From Nocardia araoensis NBRC 100135 (lineage in GTDB: Bacteria > Actinomycetota > Actinomycetes > Mycobacteriales > Mycobacteriaceae), in assembly GCF_000308435.1 (NCBI RefSeq), contig NZ_BAFR01000034.1, positions 1 to 64,000 of the forward strand: a DNA stretch of 64,000 bases, in the 5' to 3' direction. Each line of letters begins with the position of its first letter. Positions within the stretch are counted from its first letter, which is position 1. A program made the translations under genes and the position numbers. Below, one piece after another: positions 17,539 through 27,308 of the stretch. The notes under the pieces were generated by a model, which ran no database searches, was not told the origin of the DNA, and saw only the letters and a program-made list of their open reading frames with translations.

Positions 17539-19371
17539 TCAGTCCGTCCAACCGACGTTCAACGAGGTGAGCAGGCTGGACAAGGCCAGCTCCATGTCCG
17601 ACGCCTCGATGCGGCGCAGCACCGCCTCGTCGATGTCGGTCAGGTCCAGCGATTCGTCGTTGGCCAGCCGGAATTCGCGCTCCTCCTCGGCCGCCTCGAT
17701 CACATTGCGGACGAACCGCCCGTTGCCCGCGAGATCTACGCCGCGGCGCGGCTGACCGCTCTGGTCGGTGCTCTGCATCGCGTACAGGCGCTCGCAGGCG
17801 CGCACCAGCTGCTCGAGCGCTCCTTCGGACAGGTCCGAATCGCGTTTGCGGGCGATCACCTGGCCGATCTGTCCCAGTTCGTCCGGCGTGTAGGACGGGA
17901 ACTGCAACCGCTTGGAAAAGCGTGAGGCCAGACCGTCGTTGGCGGCGAGCAGCCGGTCGATCTCGCCGTCGTAGCCCGCGATGATCACGACGAGGCGATC
18001 ACGGTCGTTCTCCATGCGCGCCAGCAGCGTGTCCACCGCTTCGCGGCCGAACGCGTCGCCGCCTTGCAGGCCGGTCTGGATCAGCGTGTACGCCTCGTCG
18101 ATGAACAGCACGCCGTCCATCGCGGTGTCGATCAGCTTCTCGGTCTTGATCGCCGTGCCGCCCAGATTCTGGCTGACGAAATCGACGCGCTTGGCCTCGA
18201 CCACCTTGTCGGTCTTCAACAGGCCCACGCCGCAGTAGATCTTCGCGACCACCCGGGCGATGGTCGTCTTACCGGTGCCCGGCGGACCGGTGAACGCCAG
18301 GTGCTGGCCGCGCGGCTGGCTCGCCAAGCCCTTCTCGGCCCGGATCTTCGCCAGTTGCGCCGACGACTGCAGCTTCGCCACCTGGGTTTTCACCGAGGCC
18401 AGGCCGATCTGCGAGTCCAGTTCGGCGCGGGCCTCGACCAGGATCTTCTTCGCCCGGTCCTGGCTCTCGGCCTGCTCCATCTGCTCCATCGACGGCGAGG
18501 ACGCCGGATCCCACTTGTCGGTCCGGGCATCGATCACCTCGCGGCTGGTGACGGTGATCCGATAGGTGCGGTCGCGCATCGCGGCCGCGTTCGCCTCGAA
18601 ATCCGGTGCCTGCGAGTACACCTTCTCGAACAGCGCTTGGGCCTCTTCCTCGTTGCCCGATTCCCGCAGGCACAGGCCGCGGCAGAACATCGCGGTGGAC
18701 CGGGCCGCCGGGATCGGGCCCGCCTCGGCCTGCTGCATCCGCCGGATCGCCTCGCCGAACAAGCCGAGCTGGGCGCACGCGGTGCCGACCATCACGTGCG
18801 CGCCCGCCGACAGGTACGGATCCTCCCAGTCCGCCGACCCGGCGAGCACCGCCATCACATCGGGCCAGCGCTGGGTGTTGTAGTGCAGTACGCCACGGAC
18901 ATACGCGCAGATGCGGTTGTCTATCTCGCCTTCGGGGTTGCTCAGCTGTCCGCCGCGGAACGTGTCGAGCTCGTCGAGCACCCGCTCTGCCTCGCCGTAC
19001 TCCTTCTCCGCGATCAGATGCGCCGCCCACGCCAGTGTGATCTCGGTGTGGTTGGCCAGCGGATAGTCGATGTACAGACCGGGCAGGAACCGGCCCGCGA
19101 GTTCGCGTGGACGCAACCCGAGCCTGCGCTGCTCGCGATAGAGCGTGCTCGCGCTGGTCTTGTACAGGTTGAACAGAACGTCCTTGGTCAGCTCGCCCGC
19201 GGCGGCGCGGCCGAGCCACGCGTCGCACATCGTGGGATCCCACTCCGTGGCGCGCTGGAATGCCAGTTTCGCGTAGTCGAGATCACGTGCGGATTCTTGC
19301 CCCTCGATGGACAATCCGAGCGACAGGATTCCGGCATCGAATGCGCGTTGTGCTTGACGGTTGCCGGTCAT
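17539..19371 (-). CDS. eccA: ESX cytosolic AAA+ ATPase EccA, 610 aa
   Basis: The N-terminal half (residues 1-280) is a TPR-like helical domain (ARDLDYAKLAFQRATEWDP, then EIDNRICAYVRGVLHY). The AAA+ domain follows, with Walker A GPPGTGKTT near residue 362, Walker B GVLFIDEAY, and a sensor region VVIIAGYDGEIDRLL. EccA is thought to separate EspG chaperones from PE-PPE substrates before export. The open frame extends far upstream, but the homology begins at MTGNRQAQRAFDAGILSLGL. The gene lies antiparallel between eccB and eccD. Locus 2 has no counterpart, as expected for an ESX-4 type. Confidence 0.93.
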   Translation of the reverse strand: MTGNRQAQRAFDAGILSLGLSIEGQESARDLDYAKLAFQRATEWDPTMCDAWLGRAAAGELTKDVLFNLYKTSASTLYREQRRLGLRPRELAGRFLPGLYIDYPLANHTEITLAWAAHLIAEKEYGEAERVLDELDTFRGGQLSNPEGEIDNRICAYVRGVLHYNTQRWPDVMAVLAGSADWEDPYLSAGAHVMVGTACAQLGLFGEAIRRMQQAEAGPIPAARSTAMFCRGLCLRESGNEEEAQALFEKVYSQAPDFEANAAAMRDRTYRITVTSREVIDARTDKWDPASSPSMEQMEQAESQDRAKKILVEARAELDSQIGLASVKTQVAKLQSSAQLAKIRAEKGLASQPRGQHLAFTGPPGTGKTTIARVVAKIYCGVGLLKTDKVVEAKRVDFVSQNLGGTAIKTEKLIDTAMDGVLFIDEAYTLIQTGLQGGDAFGREAVDTLLARMENDRDRLVVIIAGYDGEIDRLLAANDGLASRFSKRLQFPSYTPDELGQIGQVIARKRDSDLSEGALEQLVRACERLYAMQSTDQSGQPRRGVDLAGNGRFVRNVIEAAEEEREFRLANDESLDLTDIDEAVLRRIEASDMELALSSLLTSLNVGWTD

Positions 19372-19614
19372 TGCTGTCGAACCCCGAAATCTTCGTTTCT
19401 CGTAGTAGAGACGTTCATCTGGATACCAGACTACCGATCGCGCGTGGCCCGGTTCGTCCGTTACATTAGGTTCAGCTGCCGGAAGGTCGCAACGCAAGAG
19501 TCGGCTATGTGTGAGAGTGCTCGATGTGGTGAAGTCGTGCACTCGGGACGGGTTCCAGCAAATGTTGTCGATGCGTGAATCATTGTTCCGGATGAGGTCG
19601 GGGGAAGGTTGCCG

Positions 19615-21087
19615 TTGATCGAGTCGGCGAGCGGTACGCGTACCACCGAACCCGTATTGAGTCGTGTTTCGGTCATCGGTGGGAACACTCAGGTCGATGT
19701 CGGATTGCCTGCCACCGTGCCGATCGCCACATTCATCGGCGATCTGGTGGCGCTCATCGAATCGCGTAACCCGCAGCGGCCCGAGGCCGAGGAGGAGTCG
19801 GCGCCGCTGGACGCGCGGCACTGGACCTTGGCCCGGCTGGGCCGGGAGGCGATCGCGCCGAGCCGCACCCTCACCGAGGCCGAGGTCTACGACGGTGAAC
19901 TGCTGGTGCTGCGGTCGGTCGCCGCGAAGGAAGCGCCCGCGCTGTTCGACGACGTCATCGACGCGGTATCGCGCTTGACCGCAGAGGAATTCCGGAGCTG
20001 GTCCGGGACGGCGGCCCGGTGGATGGGCCTGGTCGTCTCGGCGCTCACCGTGCTGATCACGTTGGCCGTACTGGTGATCTCCCGCGGGCACGGCGATCCG
20101 CTCGCGCCCGCTCTGGCCCTGCTCGGTTGTGGCACAGCGGCTTTCGTCGCGGCGGGCATCGCGGCGCACAGATACACCGACACGGTGACCGCGACCTGGT
20201 TGTCGCTGGACGGACTGCTGCTGCTCTTCGGCGGCGCTGCGCTGCTGGTGCCGGGCACGCTCGGCAGTCCCCATCTGCTGCTGGGCAGTTCGGTGCTGCT
20301 GATCGCGGCGCTGCTCGGCTACCGGATCACCGGAACCGGCGCGACGCTGTTCTCCTGCGCCGCAGCCCTCGCGGTGATCGCGGGTGTCGCCGCGGCGATC
20401 CACCTGATCTGGCATCCCGGCCTGCCGAAGCTGTCGGCCGGTCTGCTGGTGGCGGGCATCGCGATCATCTCGGCGGTGCCGCGGCTGGCGGCCGTGCTGG
20501 CGCGGCTGCCGATTCCGCCGGTGCCCACCGCGGGCGGCGCGATCGACCCGGCCGACCACGAACCGCGACCGACCATCGAGGGCATCGGGGCCATCGGCGC
20601 CAGCGCCCTGCCCTCGGCCGCGGGGCTCGGGGTACGGGCCCGCACGGCCAACCGGTTCCAGTCCGGCCTGGTCGCGGCGTGCACCGCGAGCGCGGGCGTC
20701 GGCGCGTTCGGCGTGGCAGATCCGCTGGGTTCGGCGCGCTGGCAGGGCGTCACGCTGGCGGTCGTGACCGCGATCATCCTCACGTTGCGCGGCCGTTCGT
20801 TCGCCGATCTCACCCAGGCCGCGACGATGATCGGCGGCGCGTGCGTGACTTCCGTCGCCTTGGCCGTCGGGTTCGCGGTGGGAGATTCGGACTACACCTT
20901 GCTCGCCGCGGGCCTTTTGCTGGCGTTCGCGACGAGTGTCGTCGGGTTCGGGGTGATCGGTCCGCACATCGAGGTCACCCCGGTGACCCGGCGGATGATC
21001 GAGATCTTCGAGTACTTGCTGATCGTCTCGGTGATTCCCTTGGTGCTGTGGGTGATGGACATCTACTCGATGGCCCGGAACATATGA
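19615..21087 (+). CDS. eccD: ESX membrane channel component EccD (locus 1), about 490 aa
   Basis: An N-terminal ubiquitin-like domain (RVSVIGGNTQVDVGLPATV, about 90 residues) is followed by a linker and about eleven membrane helices from residue 130 on, ending VIPLVLWVMDIYSMARN. EccD dimers line the ESX pore. No ATG fits. Two TTG codons lie at 19609 and 19615; the first abuts the GGGGGAAGG sequence, and the second has about 6 nt spacing, so I prefer the second. The stop overlaps the ATG of mycP. Alternative starts change only two residues. Confidence 0.9.
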   Translation: MIESASGTRTTEPVLSRVSVIGGNTQVDVGLPATVPIATFIGDLVALIESRNPQRPEAEEESAPLDARHWTLARLGREAIAPSRTLTEAEVYDGELLVLRSVAAKEAPALFDDVIDAVSRLTAEEFRSWSGTAARWMGLVVSALTVLITLAVLVISRGHGDPLAPALALLGCGTAAFVAAGIAAHRYTDTVTATWLSLDGLLLLFGGAALLVPGTLGSPHLLLGSSVLLIAALLGYRITGTGATLFSCAAALAVIAGVAAAIHLIWHPGLPKLSAGLLVAGIAIISAVPRLAAVLARLPIPPVPTAGGAIDPADHEPRPTIEGIGAIGASALPSAAGLGVRARTANRFQSGLVAACTASAGVGAFGVADPLGSARWQGVTLAVVTAIILTLRGRSFADLTQAATMIGGACVTSVALAVGFAVGDSDYTLLAAGLLLAFATSVVGFGVIGPHIEVTPVTRRMIEIFEYLLIVSVIPLVLWVMDIYSMARNI

Positions 21088-22499
21088 CCGGCTGCGCCTT
21101 CCGCCGGAGCGTCATGCGGATGGCCTGCGCGGCAACGGTCGTCGGCGCCGGAATCGGCCTACCGTGGCCGAACGCCCAAGCGATCACCCCACCGGGAATC
21201 GACCTCGGCGCGCTCGGCGCCGCACAGGGTTTGAGCGCTCGGCCGGCCCCGCTGGAACCGACCGAACAGCGCGCCGTCTGCGCCGAACCCCTGCTCACCG
21301 GCGCGCCGCCCAGCGAGCCGCCGATGGCGCAGCGGGTACTGGATCTGCCGTCGGCGTGGCAGTTCAGCCGCGGCGCCGGGCAGAAGGTGGCCGTCATCGA
21401 TACGGGGGTGAATCCGCACCCCCGGCTGCGGTCCTTGCAGCCGGGCGGTGACTTCGTCTCCGACAGCGACGGCACGGTCGACTGCGACGGCCACGGCACC
21501 CTGGTCGCCGGAATCATCGCGGCCCAGCCCAGCCCCGGCGACGCCTTCGCGGGCGTCGCGCCCGACGCGGACCTGCTCACCATCCGGCAGCTGAGCCTGG
21601 CCTACGAGCCGAAGGACCGCGGCGGCCGGGGCGACCCGCCGGGAAAGATCAGCAGCGACGGCTACGGCAGCGTGCTCACGCTGGCCGCGGCCGTCGTCCG
21701 CGCGGTCGATCTCGGGGCCACCGTCATCAATATCTCCGAAGTCGCCTGCACCGCAGCGGGATCGGATACCGCCGACGGCTCGCTCGGCGCGGCGGTGAAG
21801 TACGCCTACGACCGTAATGTCGTCGTGGTCGCCGCCGCGGGCAACCTGCAGCCCGACGGCGCGTGCTCGAAGCAGAACGAGGGCTCCGGCTGGAGTTCGG
21901 TGGCCACGGTGGCGAGCCCGGCCTGGTTCACGCCCTATGTGCTCTCGGTCGGCTCGGTGGACTGGACGGGCCAGGTGTCGGAGTTGTCGCTGCACGGCCC
22001 ATGGGTGGGCGTCGCGGCGATCGGCCGCAATATCGTGTCGCTGGACAGCAAGCCGGGCGCGACCGGACTGGTCGACGGCGTCCAGACCACCGACGGGATC
22101 AGGGCCGTCGAAGGCACCAGCTTCGCGGCGCCCTATGTGTCCGGGCTGGCCGCGCTGGTGCGGGCGCGTTTTCCGGAACTCACCGCACAGCAGGTGATGG
22201 ACCGCATCATCCGCACCGCGCACGGGCCGGGCACCGGCCGCGACGACCGGATCGGCCACGGCCTGATCGATCCGCTCGCCGCGCTGACCGCGGAACTGCC
22301 GGAGAAGCCCGTCAGCGCGGGCGCCGACACCCCACGAGTCGTCGCCGCGCCGGTGATTCCGCCCGGGCCGGACCCACGGCCGCGCCGGATCGCCGTGATC
22401 GGTTCCATCGTCTGCCTGGCCGTCCTCGCCATCGGTGTGGCCGTCGCGTTTCCGTTCCGGCGGACCGGGCAGGACCTGAACGCGGAATTCGATCCGTAG
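21084..22499 (+). CDS. mycP: Mycosin subtilisin-like protease MycP (locus 1), 471 aa
   Basis: The gene overlaps eccD by 4 nt. It has an N-terminal signal peptide (basic start, hydrophobic helix to about residue 32, ending NAQA), a propeptide-like segment, then the S8 protease domain. The catalytic triad is visible: Asp106 in VIDTGV, His137 in CDGHGTL, and Ser346 in GTSFAAP. A C-terminal membrane helix (IAVIGSIVCLAVLAIGVAVAF) anchors it with a short cytosolic tail. Mycosins cap the periplasmic side of the ESX complex and are needed for its stability. Confidence 0.93.
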   Translation: MTGCAFRRSVMRMACAATVVGAGIGLPWPNAQAITPPGIDLGALGAAQGLSARPAPLEPTEQRAVCAEPLLTGAPPSEPPMAQRVLDLPSAWQFSRGAGQKVAVIDTGVNPHPRLRSLQPGGDFVSDSDGTVDCDGHGTLVAGIIAAQPSPGDAFAGVAPDADLLTIRQLSLAYEPKDRGGRGDPPGKISSDGYGSVLTLAAAVVRAVDLGATVINISEVACTAAGSDTADGSLGAAVKYAYDRNVVVVAAAGNLQPDGACSKQNEGSGWSSVATVASPAWFTPYVLSVGSVDWTGQVSELSLHGPWVGVAAIGRNIVSLDSKPGATGLVDGVQTTDGIRAVEGTSFAAPYVSGLAALVRARFPELTAQQVMDRIIRTAHGPGTGRDDRIGHGLIDPLAALTAELPEKPVSAGADTPRVVAAPVIPPGPDPRPRRIAVIGSIVCLAVLAIGVAVAFPFRRTGQDLNAEFDP

Positions 22500-22544
22500 C
22501 GCGGGCGCAGCTCGACCGCTCGCCGCCGACCGAACGAAGGAATC

Positions 22545-25500
22545 ATGGCTACCGAAGGCTTTGTGCGCCGCCCTCGCATCGCGCCGCCCCGGGCACCCGG
22601 TGGTGAGGTGGCGCTGACCGCTCCGCCGGAGATCGCGCGCGCCCTGCCCGCGCCGCTGATGATGAAGCTGATGCCGATCGTCATGGTGGTCGCGGTGGTC
22701 GGCATGATCGCCATGATGGCGATGATGGGCCGCAACCTGCTGGCCAATCCCTTCACGATGATGTTCCCGATGATGATGCTCATGTCGATGGTCGGCATGA
22801 TGGCGGGCTTCCGTGGCGGCGGGCCCAAGCGCGCGGTGGAACTGAACGAGGAACGCAAGGACTACTTCCGCTATCTCGACCAGGTCCGCAAGGAGGTGCG
22901 GCGCACCGGCGGCAAGCAGCTGGAGACGTTGCGGTGGAGTCATCCCGAGCCCGCCGACCTGCCGTCGCTGATCGGGACGAGGCGGATGTGGGAGCGCAGG
23001 CCCAACGACCCGGACTTCGGACACGTGCGCGTCGGGGTCGGCAGCCACCGGCTGGCCACCAAACTGGCGCGCCCGGAGACGGGGCCGCTGGAGGATCTGG
23101 AACCGGTGTCCACCGTGGCCCTGCGCCGATTCGTGCGCACCCATTCGGTGGTGCACCGGCTGCCGACCGCCGTGTCGCTGCGCGCGTTCCCCGCGATCAA
23201 CATCAGCGGGCCGGCCGAGGACGCGCGCATGCTGGTGCGGGCGATGCTGATGGAGCTGGCCGCCTTCCATGGACCCGACCACCTCGCGATGGCGATCGTC
23301 TGCTCCGACCCGGACGGCCCGGCCTGGTCCTGGGCGAAATGGCTGCCGCAACTGCAACATCCGACCCAGCGCGACGGCATGGGCTCGGCGCGGATGATGT
23401 ACCACTCGCTCGGTGAGCTGGAGACGGCGCTGGCCGCCGAACTGCTCGAACGTGGCCGGTTCATGCGCAACCCCCAGCCGACCCAGGGGCGACTGCACCT
23501 GGTGGTCGTCATCGACGACGGCTACGTCAGCGGCAGCGAACGGCTGGTCAGCGAATCGGGCCTGGATTCGGTGACGGTGCTCGACCTCACCGCGCCGGAG
23601 GGCGGGCTCGCGGCGCGGCGCGGACTGCAACTGGTGGTCGGCGACGGCGAGGTGGCCGCGCGCAGTGCGGCCGGTGTGGAGAAGTTCGCCACCGCGGACG
23701 AGGTGAGCACGGCGGAGTCCGAGTCCTTCGCCCGCGCGTTGGCCAGATACCGGCTCGCGACGGCGGCGCAGATCGTCAGTCTCGGCGAGGGAACCACCGC
23801 CGATCCGGGACTCATGGCGCTGCTGAAGATCCCGGACGCGGCCCAGATCGATCCGGCGCGGGTGTGGCGTCCGCGCACCGGCAGGGAACGGCTGCGGGTG
23901 CCGATCGGCATCACCCCCGACGGCACGCCGGTGGAGATCGACATCAAGGAGTCGGCCGAGAACGGCATGGGCCCGCACGGCCTGTGCATCGGCGCCACCG
24001 GCTCCGGAAAGTCCGAATTCCTGCGCACACTGGTGCTCTCGCTGGTCACCACGCATTCGCCGGACGCGCTGAACCTGGTACTCGTCGACTTCAAGGGCGG
24101 CGCGACCTTCCTCGGCCTGGACTCGCTGCCGCACGTCGCCGCGGTGATCACCAACCTGGAAGAGGAACTGTCGCTGGTCGATCGCATGAAGGACGCGCTC
24201 GCCGGTGAGATGAACCGCCGCCAGGAGCTGCTGCGTTCGGCGGGCAACTACGCCAACGTCACCGACTACGAGAAGGCGCGCGCCGCGGGCGTACCGCTCG
24301 ATCCGCTGCCCGCGCTGTTCATCGTGGTCGACGAGTTCTCCGAACTGCTCTCGCAGAAGCCGGATTTCGCGGAGCTGTTCGTGATGATCGGCCGCCTCGG
24401 CCGATCGCTGCACGTGCATCTGCTGCTGGCGTCGCAGCGCTTGGAGGAGAACAAGCTGCGCGGACTGGAATCGCATCTGTCCTACCGCATCGGCCTGCGC
24501 ACGTTCTCGGCGAACGAATCACGCGCCGTGCTCGGCATCACCGACGCCTACCATCTGCCGAGCGTGCCCGGCTCGGGCTATCTGAAGAGCGACGCGTCGG
24601 ATCCGTTGCGGTTCAACGCCAGTTACGTGTCCGGACCATACGTCGCGCCGCAAGGCGCGGTGACCGGCGAGGACGGCAGCCCGGTCGGGGGCAGGCGGCC
24701 CGCGTTGTTCACCGCCGTGCCGGTGGAGATTGCCGAGCCGATCGATACCGAAACCGAATCGGATCTCGCCGCGCCGTCGAACCCGCTGCTGGAGCTGCCG
24801 CCGCCACCGTCGGCCGCCGTACCCGGCGCCGACGAGGGCATTCCGGACACCTTGCTCGATGTGGTGGTCAAGCGGCTCACCGGGCACGGCCGCCCGGCGC
24901 ACGAGGTGTGGTTGCCGCCGCTGGACGAATCCCCGACGGTGGACATGCTGCTGCCGGACCCGGACTGGCGTTCGCCGGTCAACCGGCACGGCCAGCTGTG
25001 GATGCCGATCGGCGTCATCGACAAGCCCTACGAGCAGCGCCGCGATGTGCTCACCATCAATTTGGCAGGCGCCCAGGGCAATGTCGCGGTGGTCGGCGGT
25101 CCGCAGTCGGGCAAGTCGACGACCTTGCGCACCATCATCATGGCCACCGCGGCCACGCACACCCCCGAACAGGCGCAGTTCTACTGCCTCGACTTCGGTG
25201 GCGGCAGCATGGCGGGCTTGGCCGGCATACCGCACGTGGGCTCGGTGGCCGGTCGCCTCGACAGCGACCGGGTGCGCCGCACCGTCGCCGAGCTCACCAC
25301 GCTGATGCGTCAGCGCGAGGAGCGGTTCGCCGCACTGGGTATCGAGTCGATGGCCGAGTTCCGGCGCCGCAAGTTCGGCGAGGGCCGCCGCGTCCCGGAT
25401 GGCACGGCCGGGGCCGCCGATCCGCTCGCCGACGACAAGTTCGGCGACGTGTTCCTGGTGATCGACGGCTGGGCGGCGATCCGCGAAGAGTTCGACATGC

Positions 25501-26618
25501 TGGAGCCGCAGATCAACGCCATCGCGGCGCAGGGTCTGTCGTTCGGCATCCACCTGATGATCGGCGCCGCGCGCTGGGCCGAGATCCGTCCGGTGGTCAA
25601 GGACCAGATCGGCACCCGCATCGAGCTGCGGCTCGGCGATCCCTCCGACTCGGAGATGGGCAGGCGCACCGCGCACCAGGTTCCGGTCGGGCGCCCAGGT
25701 CGCGGCCTGACCGCGGACCAACTGCACATGTTGATCGCCCTGCCGCGCTTGGACTCCGACTCCGATCCGGGCAGCCTGGCCGACGGTGTCGCGCAAGCGC
25801 GGGCCGGACTCGAACAGCAGTACCCGAACCGCCGCGCGCCCGAAGTGCGCATGCTGCCGCTGCGGTTCGGCAGGGAAGAGCTGATGGCGTCCGCGAAGGC
25901 CGAAGGCGTCGAACTCGGGCCCACCCGCGTCGTCGTGGGTCTCGGCGAGTCCGAATTGCAGCCGCTCGTCTTGGATTTCGGGGTAGAGCCGCACTTCATG
26001 GCATTCGCGGATGTCGAATGCGGCAAGACCACCCTGTTGCGCAACATCGTGATGGGCGTGGTGGAACAGTCGACCACCGAACAGGCCCGGATCATCATGG
26101 TGGATTACCGGCGCACCATGCTCGGCGTGGTCGAGGGCGATCACCTGGCCGGGTACTCCACTTCGTCGCAGACTTGTGGTCCGATGATCCAGGAGGTGGC
26201 CGGGTATCTGGCCAAACGTATTCCGGGCTCGGACATCACGCCGCAGCAACTGCGCGAACGCAGTTGGTGGAGCGGCCCGGAGATCTACATCGTGGTCGAC
26301 GACTACGACATGGTGGCGGCGGGCACCGGCATGAACCCGTTCGCTCCGCTGCTGGAATTCCTGCCGCAAGCGCGCGACATCGGCATGCACTTCGTGGTCA
26401 CCCGCCGCAGCGGTGGTGTGTCCCGCGCACTGTACGACCCGATCCTCGGCACGCTGAAGAACCTGTCCGTGGAGACGTTGATCATGAGCGGGTCACGTGA
26501 CGAGGGCAAGCTGATCGGCGACGTGCGGCCGAGCAAGCTGCCGCCCGGCCGTGGAACGCTGGTCTCACGCAGCAGGGGCATCGAGATGGTGCACATCGCG
26601 CATCTGCCGCCGATCTGA
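22545..26618 (+). CDS. eccC: ESX motor ATPase EccC (locus 1), 1357 aa
   Basis: EccC is the FtsK/SpoIIIE-type motor that recognises substrates. Two membrane helices (about residues 38-90, Met-rich) precede three ATPase domains. Walker A of domain 1 is GATGSGKSE near residue 483, of domain 2 GGPQSGKST near 851. In domain 3, near 1155, it reads ADVECGKTT, with Ala in place of the first Gly. Substrate-binding domains 2 and 3 often have altered nucleotide sites in this family. The single full-length gene contrasts with split EccCa/EccCb of some ESX systems. The ATG has GAACGAAGGA upstream. Confidence 0.94.
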   Translation: MATEGFVRRPRIAPPRAPGGEVALTAPPEIARALPAPLMMKLMPIVMVVAVVGMIAMMAMMGRNLLANPFTMMFPMMMLMSMVGMMAGFRGGGPKRAVELNEERKDYFRYLDQVRKEVRRTGGKQLETLRWSHPEPADLPSLIGTRRMWERRPNDPDFGHVRVGVGSHRLATKLARPETGPLEDLEPVSTVALRRFVRTHSVVHRLPTAVSLRAFPAINISGPAEDARMLVRAMLMELAAFHGPDHLAMAIVCSDPDGPAWSWAKWLPQLQHPTQRDGMGSARMMYHSLGELETALAAELLERGRFMRNPQPTQGRLHLVVVIDDGYVSGSERLVSESGLDSVTVLDLTAPEGGLAARRGLQLVVGDGEVAARSAAGVEKFATADEVSTAESESFARALARYRLATAAQIVSLGEGTTADPGLMALLKIPDAAQIDPARVWRPRTGRERLRVPIGITPDGTPVEIDIKESAENGMGPHGLCIGATGSGKSEFLRTLVLSLVTTHSPDALNLVLVDFKGGATFLGLDSLPHVAAVITNLEEELSLVDRMKDALAGEMNRRQELLRSAGNYANVTDYEKARAAGVPLDPLPALFIVVDEFSELLSQKPDFAELFVMIGRLGRSLHVHLLLASQRLEENKLRGLESHLSYRIGLRTFSANESRAVLGITDAYHLPSVPGSGYLKSDASDPLRFNASYVSGPYVAPQGAVTGEDGSPVGGRRPALFTAVPVEIAEPIDTETESDLAAPSNPLLELPPPPSAAVPGADEGIPDTLLDVVVKRLTGHGRPAHEVWLPPLDESPTVDMLLPDPDWRSPVNRHGQLWMPIGVIDKPYEQRRDVLTINLAGAQGNVAVVGGPQSGKSTTLRTIIMATAATHTPEQAQFYCLDFGGGSMAGLAGIPHVGSVAGRLDSDRVRRTVAELTTLMRQREERFAALGIESMAEFRRRKFGEGRRVPDGTAGAADPLADDKFGDVFLVIDGWAAIREEFDMLEPQINAIAAQGLSFGIHLMIGAARWAEIRPVVKDQIGTRIELRLGDPSDSEMGRRTAHQVPVGRPGRGLTADQLHMLIALPRLDSDSDPGSLADGVAQARAGLEQQYPNRRAPEVRMLPLRFGREELMASAKAEGVELGPTRVVVGLGESELQPLVLDFGVEPHFMAFADVECGKTTLLRNIVMGVVEQSTTEQARIIMVDYRRTMLGVVEGDHLAGYSTSSQTCGPMIQEVAGYLAKRIPGSDITPQQLRERSWWSGPEIYIVVDDYDMVAAGTGMNPFAPLLEFLPQARDIGMHFVVTRRSGGVSRALYDPILGTLKNLSVETLIMSGSRDEGKLIGDVRPSKLPPGRGTLVSRSRGIEMVHIAHLPPI

Positions 26619-26699
26619 TCGGTTCGCCGTCGCGCGCCGGACGCCGCACACCGGGCCGTTCGCCTCCATCGTGAGCGCCGAGGGCCGCCGCTGGGTCGC

Positions 26700-27305
26700 T
26701 CAGTTGTTCGGCGGCGGGCGCAAGAGCGCCCGCGCGCCCACTGGCCCGGCAGCGGTCACCGAGACCGGAAGCGCGGGATCCCAAGTGTCCGCCCTCCGCT
26801 CGAACAGCGCGCGGGAAGGACCGAGCGCGAGCGGTCCCCCGGCGATGCGCACCAAACGGAATCCCGCCGAACGGTAGTAGGCGTGCAGGTCGGTATTGGT
26901 GGTCCACGCGTCGAGCCGGACCCAGGCGCGGCCATGCCAGCGGGCGAGCGTTCCCGCGTGCGCGAGCATGTAATGGCCGACTCGCTGGCCCGCGAATCGC
27001 AGGTCCACGATCATGTAGTGGACGATCAGCGCGTCGTCGAGTTCCCACGTCGACCACAGACCGGCGTCGGCGCGGTCGTTGACCGTGATGGTCCCCGCCG
27101 GTTCACCCGCCACCTCGGCGATCCAGGTCTCGCCCGCGTCGAGCGAACGACCTACGGCACGGGCGAAGATCTCGATCGGCAGGCCGCGTCCGGCTACCGT
27201 CCACTGGTCGGAGCCGCGCGCGGTGAGCCACGCCGTGCGCTGCACGCGCAGGCGGCAGATCATGCCGAGGTCGCCCGATGTCGCCTGGCGCAGCACGATC
27301 GTCAT
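26700..27305 (-). CDS. GNAT-family N-acetyltransferase, 201 aa
   Basis: A GCN5-type fold: an N-terminal VLRQATSGDLGMICRL, then the WIAEVAGEPAGTITVND strand pair, then DALIVHYMIVDLRFAGQRVGHYML, containing the RxxGxG-like acetyl-CoA loop, and a C-terminal LDAWTTNTDLHAYYRSAGF segment. The C-terminal 40 residues extend beyond the domain. The substrate is unknown. It starts 3 bp after the GntR regulator gene ends, so the two form one operon, and the regulator very likely controls the acetyltransferase. Confidence 0.8.
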   Translation of the reverse strand: MTIVLRQATSGDLGMICRLRVQRTAWLTARGSDQWTVAGRGLPIEIFARAVGRSLDAGETWIAEVAGEPAGTITVNDRADAGLWSTWELDDALIVHYMIVDLRFAGQRVGHYMLAHAGTLARWHGRAWVRLDAWTTNTDLHAYYRSAGFRLVRIAGGPLALGPSRALFERRADTWDPALPVSVTAAGPVGARALLRPPPNN

Positions 27306-27308
27306 AGG

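Noticed and set aside
19375..20967. N-terminal extension of EccA to 1142 residues
   Set aside because: The extra part is antisense to eccD and Arg/Gln-rich; the EccA family start is at 19371.
21159..24476. 1105-codon minus-strand open frame across mycP and eccC
   Set aside because: His/Arg-rich shadow of two clear plus-strand genes.
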